Positions 6,948-12,352 of a stretch of DNA of 13,576 nt are shown piece by piece. The notes under the pieces were generated by a model. It was given only the letters and a program-made list of their open reading frames with translations. It searched no databases and was not told where the DNA came from. A program made the translations under genes and the position numbers. Source of the stretch: UMGS1387 sp045577475 (GTDB taxonomy: Bacteria > Bacillota > Clostridia > Oscillospirales > CAG-382); NCBI GenBank assembly GCA_045577475.1, contig JAZNIM010000232.1, positions 1 to 13,576 on the forward strand, written 5' to 3'. Position 1 is the stretch's first letter. Every line of letters begins with the position of its first letter.

Positions 6948-7469
6948 ATGTTGGAAAACTTTTTGATTTTTGCTGTTTATATAATTGTATCCGGTCTTAT
7001 ATCCAATGTACTGGGATATTTTATTCCAAGATCCGTATTGAATTATAACTCATTCCCTTACAAAACCTATAAATGGGAGAAGAATGGGGAGGTTTATAAT
7101 AAACTTTACGTTTCAAAGTGGAAGAAAAAAGTTCCTGATATGAGTAAGCTCTTAAAATCATTGTACCCAAAAGAAATAGTCTACCCACCAACCTCAAGTC
7201 ATATAGACAGACTTGTCAGAGAATCATGTGTTGCTGAATTCATACACATTCTGCTGATTGCTTTAAGCCCGATCATTTTCAGAATCATCGGTGGGTACTG
7301 GGGATGGTTTTATACCGTTTGCAGTATTTTAGGAAATATACCTTACATTATTATTCAGCGCTTCAACAGACCGAAAATGAAGCGACTGCATGCATCTTTG
7401 TGTTTAAAAGAAGCAAAAAGTCGGTGTTCGGAGGAATTAATTAATGAAAGTATTGATATTGTCGTGTAA
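6948..7469 (+). CDS. CrtO-like acyltransferase (glycosyl-4,4'-diaponeurosporenoate acyltransferase family)
   Basis: A 173-residue membrane protein matching, by recall of its pattern, the CrtO family. In Staphylococcus aureus CrtO attaches a fatty acid to the glucose of the carotenoid glycoside in the last step of staphyloxanthin synthesis. Visible family features: an N-terminal membrane segment (~3-26); YKWEKNGEVYNKLYVSKWKKKVPD (~41-64), the W..G..Y..l.i..WK..lP pattern; RESCVAEFIH (91-100) with conserved Glu and His; two further hydrophobic segments (~98-116 and 118-137); and NIPYIIIQRFNRPK (~130-143). The ATG has only a weak GGTG site but a near-consensus promoter. Its 3' end overlaps the glycosyltransferase gene by 26 bases. 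No carotenoid genes are visible, so a glycolipid rather than a carotenoid may be the acceptor (inference). Confidence 0.75.
   Translation: MLENFLIFAVYIIVSGLISNVLGYFIPRSVLNYNSFPYKTYKWEKNGEVYNKLYVSKWKKKVPDMSKLLKSLYPKEIVYPPTSSHIDRLVRESCVAEFIHILLIALSPIIFRIIGGYWGWFYTVCSILGNIPYIIIQRFNRPKMKRLHASLCLKEAKSRCSEELINESIDIVV
7430..7434 (+). promoter_or_regulatory. Ribosome binding site of the glycosyltransferase gene, inside the upstream gene
   Basis: GGAGG at 7430-7434, 9 bases before ATG 7444, lies within the coding sequence of the CrtO-like gene. This supports the start and the 26-base gene overlap. Confidence 0.8.
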
Positions 7470-8574
7470 TACGGGTGCAGGTCACAATTCTGCGGCGTTT
7501 GCTATCAAGGAAATGATGGTGAAACTCGGACACAATTGTGTTTTAAAGGATGCTTTAAGCTATGCTTCTCAGTTCGTTTCAGATAGGGTAAGCAACTCAT
7601 ATAATTCCATTGTTATGCACACGCCTAAGGCGTTCGGTGTTGGTTACAGGTATTGTAAGAGTAAAACCTATACGCCGGGAAAAGCAAAATCTGCCTCCTA
7701 TGCTCTTAATATGGTTTACTCCAAAAGACTGTATGAGGATATTCTTCGCGGTGGTTTTGATGCCGTTATGTGCACCCACGTTTTTGCTGCTCAGTCCATG
7801 ACTCATGTTAAGCATAAGCATAAGCTTGATATACCGCTATATGTAATAGCTACAGATTATGCCTATTGTCCATACTATGACGAGCTTGATGTAGATAAAT
7901 ATTTTATCTCTCTTGAAGCAGTCAAAAATGAGTTTCTCGGAAGGGGAATAGAGGAAGATAAAATAATTCCCACGGGGATTCCTGTTTCAGACAGATTCAA
8001 TGTAGAACTATCACGAAATGATGCAAGAATAAAACTCGGAATATATCACGATAGATTTCTTTGCACTATTATGTCAGGAAGTATGGGATATGGAAATATA
8101 TTCGGTTTAATTGATAAGGTTTTGGAAAGCAGTGCCAAGGATTATGAAATTCTCGTTATCTGCGGTAATAACAAAAAGCTGCGTGAAGGCATTTCAAAGA
8201 GATATGCAAATGTTCAGAATGTATGTGCCATCGGTTTTACTACAGATGTACATTTGTATATGAAAGCAAGTGACCTTATAGTTACGAAACCCGGCGGACT
8301 TTCATCCACTGAAGCAATGGTTAGCAATACTCCTCTGATTCTGACAAGTCCCATTCCGGGCTGTGAAACGGAAAACTATGATATTCTGACAAGCCTTGGA
8401 GTGGCAGCGGGCGGCGATTCTGTAGACGAGGCAGTTGATGCTTTTCTCGGCATTCTTAACGGAACAGGAGCCGGTGAACGCATCAGAGAAAAACAGAGAA
8501 AGTACATAAATCCCAACTCTGCAAGAGATATTTGCGGACATGTTTTGAAAGGCTTAGGCGTAGAAGTTTCATGA
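7444..8574 (+). CDS. GT28-type diacylglycerol glycosyltransferase (MGDG synthase/UgtP family)
   Basis: A 376-residue UDP-sugar-dependent glycosyltransferase of the GT28 superfamily, related to plant MGDG synthase and Bacillus UgtP, which move a sugar onto diacylglycerol. It is probably a peripheral protein on the inner face of the membrane. N-terminal half: an MGDG_synth-type domain (~14-180) beginning with the GAGHNSAA loop (11-18) typical of the family. C-terminal half: a GT28 C-domain with SGSMGYGN (~211-218), GFTTDVHLYMKASDLIVTKPGG (~264-285) and GLSSTEAM (285-292), which bind the nucleotide sugar. The length is close to UgtP (~380). The ATG at 7444 has a strong GGAGG. The gene overlaps the CrtO-like gene upstream and the PAP2 gene downstream (ATGA), suggesting one metabolic unit. 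The donor sugar and the exact acceptor cannot be read from sequence. Confidence 0.88.
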   Translation: MKVLILSCNTGAGHNSAAFAIKEMMVKLGHNCVLKDALSYASQFVSDRVSNSYNSIVMHTPKAFGVGYRYCKSKTYTPGKAKSASYALNMVYSKRLYEDILRGGFDAVMCTHVFAAQSMTHVKHKHKLDIPLYVIATDYAYCPYYDELDVDKYFISLEAVKNEFLGRGIEEDKIIPTGIPVSDRFNVELSRNDARIKLGIYHDRFLCTIMSGSMGYGNIFGLIDKVLESSAKDYEILVICGNNKKLREGISKRYANVQNVCAIGFTTDVHLYMKASDLIVTKPGGLSSTEAMVSNTPLILTSPIPGCETENYDILTSLGVAAGGDSVDEAVDAFLGILNGTGAGERIREKQRKYINPNSARDICGHVLKGLGVEVS

Positions 8575-9242
8575 ATGGTTCAGCTCCTAATTACCGAAAA
8601 TTTAGTTTAGCCTGTATAAATGATCCGCAATTTAAGCATGTTAAGCTTCTTTTGTATTGGCCTTTATACGGTTTACTGTTTTTTTACTTTGAAAGAATTA
8701 GAATTGATTGCACATATCATCCCGTAGAGTCTGTTCTTGATGAATACATACCATTTTTTTCACCGTTCATTATTCCTTATTTTGGATGGTTTTTGTATTT
8801 AATCGGCGGACTGCTTCTGTTTTTCTTTAAGGATGTAGATGCATTTAAACGTTGCATGTGGTTTATAATCATTACATATTCGGTTACGTCGTTAGTATAC
8901 TTTGTATATCCCACTTGTCAATTATTAAGACCTCAGATTTTAGGTGATGGCTTATTTGACAGAATAGTATCGGGTCTTTATATTTTTGATACAAACACAA
9001 ATGTGTGCCCGTCAATTCATGTGCTTGGTTCAATGGCTGTATGCTTTTCGGTGCACCACAGCAGAATCGGTACTAAAACCCTTTTAAAAGTTTTTAATAT
9101 TGTAATAGCCGTTTTGATTTCATTTTCTACCGTATTTTTAAAGCAGCATTCAATAATTGACGTGTTTTGGGGATTTATTCTCAGCTTTGCGGTGTATCCG
9201 CTTTGCTTTAAGGATAATGCCGTTTCACGTCGCTTAATTTGA
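8571..9242 (+). CDS. PAP2-superfamily membrane phosphatase/transferase (PAP2_3-like)
   Basis: A 223-residue polytopic membrane protein with about five or six hydrophobic stretches (for example ~26-42, 68-87, 96-113, 153-161, 172-189, 199-212). It carries the PAP2 active-site pattern: a degenerate motif 1 (QLLRPQ, ~117-122), motif 2 CPSIH with H150, and motif 3 KQHSIID with H193 and D197. Motif 3 lacks the Arg of classical SRx5Hx3D, and motif 2 ends in SIH rather than SGH. Both resemble the inositol-phosphorylceramide-synthase-like branch more than classical phosphatidate phosphatases. It could dephosphorylate phosphatidic acid or another lipid phosphate, or move a head group between lipids. 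The ATG at 8571 overlaps the TGA of the glycosyltransferase (ATGA). The ribosome site is poor, so coupling is likely. An in-frame ATG at 8532 lies deep in the upstream gene and adds a basic, less plausible N-terminus. Confidence 0.82.
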   Translation: MNGSAPNYRKFSLACINDPQFKHVKLLLYWPLYGLLFFYFERIRIDCTYHPVESVLDEYIPFFSPFIIPYFGWFLYLIGGLLLFFFKDVDAFKRCMWFIIITYSVTSLVYFVYPTCQLLRPQILGDGLFDRIVSGLYIFDTNTNVCPSIHVLGSMAVCFSVHHSRIGTKTLLKVFNIVIAVLISFSTVFLKQHSIIDVFWGFILSFAVYPLCFKDNAVSRRLI

Positions 9243-9283
9243 ATAAATCAGTTTAATATTTTATCCATGAAAGGAATTTACTT

Positions 9284-10030
9284 ATGAACGACAGAGTTTT
9301 AGCAAAGGTTGGCTCACTTAATGTTATGGAGTCAGAAGTTAATGAAATGGTTGCAAATCTTGCCAAAAGAGGTCAGAATTACGACAATCCTCAGGGAAGA
9401 GGTGCAATTCTTGAGCAGCTTATAGCAAATAAACTTCTTCTCATTGATGCGCAGAAGAATCTTTACGAGCACAATTCCGAATTCAAGGCTCAGCTTGAAA
9501 AGGTTAAGAATGAAATGCTTGTAAGCTTTGCTGTCAATAAGGCATTAGCAGATGTTAAGCCTGCAACAGATGAGGAAATTAAAAAGTATTATGATGACAA
9601 TAGTGACAAGTTTGAAAAGGGTGAATCCGTAAACGCTTCTCACATTCTTGTAGACAGCGAAGATCTTGCTAATGAGCTTCTCGCAAAGATTAATGCAGGT
9701 GAAGTATCCTTTGAAGATGCTGCACGTGATAACAGCACATGCCCTTCTAAGGAAAACGGCGGTAATCTCGGCGAATTTACAAGAGGTCAGATGGTTCCTG
9801 AATTTGATACAGCAGTTTTTGAAATGGCAGTTGGTGAAGTTAGAGGACCCGTGAAGACACAGTTTGGCTATCACATTATAAAGCTCAACTCAAAGAATGA
9901 GGGCGGAGCATATCCTTTTGACGAAATTAAGGATCAGCTTGCTTCCATGCTTAACCAGGAAAAGCAGCAGGCAGCCTTCCAGAGCAAAGTAAACCAGCTT
10001 AAGATTCTTTATCCTGTTGATAAGTTCTAA
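9284..10030 (+). CDS. Cytoplasmic parvulin-type peptidylprolyl isomerase
   Basis: A 248-residue PpiC/parvulin-family prolyl cis-trans isomerase or chaperone. Residues ~1-90 form a helical SurA/PrsA-like N-terminal region. The parvulin domain spans ~114-203, with VNASHILV (116-123), CPSKENGGNLGEFTRGQMVP (153-172), FDTAVFEM (174-181) and KTQFGYHIIKL (191-201), all standard for the fold. Unlike PrsA there is no signal peptide, lipobox or membrane segment, so it should act in the cytoplasm, perhaps on nascent proteins. The ATG has AAGGA 8 bases upstream. It begins 41 bases after the PAP2 stop with no convincing promoter or terminator between, so it is probably the last gene of the operon from 6891. 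Codon use looks smoother than in neighbouring genes (many CTT, AAG and GCA), as for a well-expressed protein; this is an impression, not a calculation. Confidence 0.88.
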   Translation: MNDRVLAKVGSLNVMESEVNEMVANLAKRGQNYDNPQGRGAILEQLIANKLLLIDAQKNLYEHNSEFKAQLEKVKNEMLVSFAVNKALADVKPATDEEIKKYYDDNSDKFEKGESVNASHILVDSEDLANELLAKINAGEVSFEDAARDNSTCPSKENGGNLGEFTRGQMVPEFDTAVFEMAVGEVRGPVKTQFGYHIIKLNSKNEGGAYPFDEIKDQLASMLNQEKQQAAFQSKVNQLKILYPVDKF

Positions 10031-10036
10031 TTTTTT

Positions 10037-10066
10037 GCCTCCGATTTATATTTCGGAGGCTTTTTT
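10037..10066 (+). terminator. Intrinsic terminator of the lipid/parvulin operon
   Basis: A perfect 8-bp stem pairs GCCTCCGA (10037-10044) with TCGGAGGC (10053-10060), with an 8-base loop and then six T (10061-10066). It starts 6 bases after the parvulin stop. Confidence 0.93.
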
Positions 10067-10087
10067 ATAAAAATTAATTTTTTGTTA

Positions 10088-10116
10088 TTGTAAACACGCA
10101 AAAATAATGATATAAT
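10088..10116 (+). promoter_or_regulatory. Sigma-A promoter of ddh
   Basis: TTGTAA (10088-10093), a 17-bp spacer, and TATAAT (10111-10116) preceded by TGA (extended -10). A strong ribosome site, GGAGG (10141-10145), lies 7 bases before ATG 10153, giving a short leader of about 30 bases with no obvious riboswitch. Confidence 0.85.
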
Positions 10117-10152
10117 CAAACTGTTAAATTTTTATCCTTTGGAGGCATTTTT

Positions 10153-11139
10153 ATGAGTATCAGAATTGGCATTTACGGCTACGGCAATCTTGGCAGAGGA
10201 ATTGAAAGTGCAATTAAACAGAATCCTGATATGGAGCTTGTAGCGGTTTTTACAAGACGTAATCCGGAAACGGTAAATATTAATACACCCACGGCAAAAA
10301 TATGTCACGTTGATGAGGCATTGAAAATGACGTCGGACATTGACGTTATGATTCTTTGCGGCGGAAGTGCAACTGATTTGCCACAGCAAACACCCCTCAT
10401 AGCTTCAATGTTTAACTGTGTTGACAGCTTTGATACTCATGCAAAAATCCCCGAACACTTTGCAAATGTTGATGAAAAGGCAAAGGAGTCAGGAAAGCTT
10501 GCGATTATTTCCTGCGGTTGGGACCCGGGTATGTTTTCACTTAACAGACTGTATGCATCCTGTGTGCTTCCCGACGGTGAAGATTATACCTTCTGGGGAA
10601 AAGGTGTCAGTCAGGGACATTCCGATGCAATAAGACGTATTGACGGTGTACTTGATGCCAGACAGTATACCATTCCCGTTGAAGAAGCTCTTGAAAGCGT
10701 TAGAAGGGGAGATGCACCTGTACTTACCACTAGACAGAAGCACACACGTGAGTGCTTTGTGGTTGCAAAAGAAGGTGCAGATCTTTCAAGAATAGAAAAT
10801 GAAATCAAAACTATGCCCAATTATTTTGCAGACTATGATACAACCGTTCACTTTATTTCAAAAGATGAACTTGACAAAAATCATAGCGGTATTCCACATG
10901 GCGGATTTGTTATAAGAAGTGGCAGAACAGGTAATAATCTCGAGAATAAGCATGTAATAGAATACAGCTTAAAGCTTGATTCAAACCCCGAGTTTACAGC
11001 TTCTGTTATCACGGCATATGCAAGAGCTGCTTACAGAATGAATAAAGAGGGATTAAGCGGATGCAAAACTGTGTTTGATGTTGCCCCCTGTTATCTTTCA
11101 ATTAAAAACGGTGAAGAAATAAGAAAAACCATGCTTTAA
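10153..11139 (+). CDS. ddh: meso-Diaminopimelate dehydrogenase
   Basis: A 328-residue NADP-dependent oxidoreductase (EC 1.4.1.16). It converts L-tetrahydrodipicolinate plus ammonia to meso-diaminopimelate in one step, feeding both peptidoglycan cross-bridges and lysine. The length is close to Corynebacterium Ddh (320). The N-terminal Rossmann loop is GYGNLGRG (9-16). Further family signatures are CGGSATD (69-75), CVDSFDTH (89-96), CGWDPGM (121-127), WGKGVSQGHSDAIRR (148-162), PHGG (248-251) and LDSNPEFTAS (275-284). These include the Asp, Trp, Thr, Arg, His and Asn positions that bind substrate in Ddh structures. It is cytoplasmic. It is expressed alone, from its own promoter (10088-10116) to a hairpin shared with the convergent tgt (11146-11177). 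Its presence means this organism can bypass the longer succinyl, acetyl or aminotransferase DAP routes, though a second route elsewhere cannot be excluded. Confidence 0.95.
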   Translation: MSIRIGIYGYGNLGRGIESAIKQNPDMELVAVFTRRNPETVNINTPTAKICHVDEALKMTSDIDVMILCGGSATDLPQQTPLIASMFNCVDSFDTHAKIPEHFANVDEKAKESGKLAIISCGWDPGMFSLNRLYASCVLPDGEDYTFWGKGVSQGHSDAIRRIDGVLDARQYTIPVEEALESVRRGDAPVLTTRQKHTRECFVVAKEGADLSRIENEIKTMPNYFADYDTTVHFISKDELDKNHSGIPHGGFVIRSGRTGNNLENKHVIEYSLKLDSNPEFTASVITAYARAAYRMNKEGLSGCKTVFDVAPCYLSIKNGEEIRKTML

Positions 11140-11145
11140 ATCAAA

Positions 11146-11177
11146 AAAGCGGTACAGAAATCAATCTGTGCCGCTTT
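11146..11177. terminator. Bidirectional intrinsic terminator between ddh and tgt
   Basis: A 13-bp stem pairs 11146-11158 (AAAGCGGTACAGA) with 11165-11177 (TCTGTGCCGCTTT), with one G-T wobble and a 6-base loop. On the minus strand it is followed by six T, ending the mutL-tgt unit. On the plus strand it is followed by CGCTTTATT, ending ddh. Confidence 0.87.
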
Positions 11178-11190
11178 CGCTTTATTATTG

Positions 11191-12333
11191 TCAGTCCTGA
11201 ACTCTTGATTCAAGTATTTCAATGTTGTCCTTGTAGAACTGCTCAAATCTGCCTTCATCAAGTGCCTGTCTGATGCGTTCCATAAGAGTGTTATAGAAGT
11301 ATAGATTGTGAAGAACGCAAAGGCGCATGCCCAGAAGCTCTCTTGCTTTGAAAAGATGTCGTATATATGCTCTTGTATAACTTCTGCAAGCGGGACACTG
11401 ACAACCTTCTTCAATGGGTCTTGGGTCACGCATGTATTTTTCGTTGTTGAGATTCATAAAGCCCTTGCTTGTGAAAAGGTTTCCGTGTCTTGCATTACGG
11501 CTTGGCATTACGCAGTCAAAGAAGTCAACGCCGCGTCTTACAGCATTCAGAATATTTCCGGGAGTTCCCACACCCATAAGGTATCTTGGCTTATCCTGAG
11601 GCATATGAGGCTCAACTACCTCAATGATGTGATACATTTCCTCAGCACTTTCGCCGACGGCAAGACCGCCGATAGCGTAGCCTGCAAGGTTATCCTGAAA
11701 CTCAGCAATTGCCTTCATGTGGTCAGCTCTCAGCTTGTCATATGTGCTTCCTTGATTGATGCCGAAAAGCAACTGATTTGGGTTAACTGCATTTTCCATG
11801 GCATTGTTCTTAGCAACTTCATCAATACAGATTTTAAGCCATCTTGTTGTTCTTTCGCAGGAGTTTTTTGCGTAGTTGAATTCAGCAGGGTTTGCAACAC
11901 ATTCATCAAAAGCCATGGCAATGGTTGAACCGAGGTTGCTTTGAATCTTCATGCTTTCCTTAGGTCCCATAAAAATACGCTTACCGTCCATGTGTGAAGC
12001 GAACATTACGCCTTCTTCGCTGATTTTACGAAGAACAGCGAGAGAGAAAACCTGAAATCCGCCGCTGTCGGTAAGTATTGGTCCGTGCCAGTTGAAAAAT
12101 TCATGCAGACCACCCATGTCACGAATAACATCATCACCGGGACGTACATGCAGATGGTAAGTATTTGACAATTCAACCTGGCATTTGATTTCTTTTAAAT
12201 CATCGGTTGAAACAGCCCCCTTGATTGCGGCAGATGTTCCAACATTCATAAATACAGGGGTTTCTATAGTTCCGTGGACAGTTTCCATGCGTCCCCGTCT
12301 TGCAAATCCTTCTTTTTTTAAAACTTTAAACAT
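11191..12333 (-). CDS. tgt: Queuine/preQ1 tRNA-guanine transglycosylase (Tgt)
   Basis: A 380-residue cytoplasmic enzyme (EC 2.4.2.29). It swaps guanine-34 of GUN-anticodon tRNAs (Asp, Asn, His, Tyr) for preQ1, a step of queuosine synthesis. Numbered from the ATG at 12333: DSGGFQVFSL (89-98) with the catalytic Asp; AFDE (~141-144); LFGINQGS for base contact; GGLAVGE (222-228); and VDFFDCVMPSRNARHG (269-284) with the nucleophilic Asp273. The zinc site is C311, C313, C316 and H342. All key residues are present. Length is normal for bacterial Tgt (~375-380). The ATG at 12333 has AAAGG 9 bases upstream; a TTG two codons earlier has that site only 3 bases away and is rejected. It lies 19 bases after mutL and probably shares its transcript. 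The usual neighbours queA and yajC are not seen here; queA could lie elsewhere. Confidence 0.96.
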   Translation of the reverse strand: MFKVLKKEGFARRGRMETVHGTIETPVFMNVGTSAAIKGAVSTDDLKEIKCQVELSNTYHLHVRPGDDVIRDMGGLHEFFNWHGPILTDSGGFQVFSLAVLRKISEEGVMFASHMDGKRIFMGPKESMKIQSNLGSTIAMAFDECVANPAEFNYAKNSCERTTRWLKICIDEVAKNNAMENAVNPNQLLFGINQGSTYDKLRADHMKAIAEFQDNLAGYAIGGLAVGESAEEMYHIIEVVEPHMPQDKPRYLMGVGTPGNILNAVRRGVDFFDCVMPSRNARHGNLFTSKGFMNLNNEKYMRDPRPIEEGCQCPACRSYTRAYIRHLFKARELLGMRLCVLHNLYFYNTLMERIRQALDEGRFEQFYKDNIEILESRVQD

Positions 12334-12342
12334 TTTCAATTA

Positions 12343-12347
12343 CCTTT
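12343..12347 (-). promoter_or_regulatory. Ribosome binding site that decides the tgt start
   Basis: On the minus strand AAAGG (12347-12343) sits 9 bases before ATG 12333. It favours that ATG over the in-frame TTG at 12339. Confidence 0.7.
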
Positions 12348-12352
12348 CATAA

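Noticed and set aside
9239..9267. Possible promoter between PAP2 and the parvulin gene (TTGAAT with TATCCA)
   Set aside because: The -10 matches only three of six bases, and the gap to the PAP2 stop is 41 bases. Read-through from the operon promoter is simpler.
11308..11928. A 206-codon plus-strand open frame opposite tgt
   Set aside because: tgt on the minus strand is certain from its motifs. The antisense frame has no ribosome site, promoter or recognisable domain and is a by-product of tgt codon use.
12334..12339. TTG at 12339 as start of tgt
   Set aside because: It is a rare start codon only 3 bases from the AAAGG site. ATG 12333 has proper spacing and matches the usual MF-K start of the protein.
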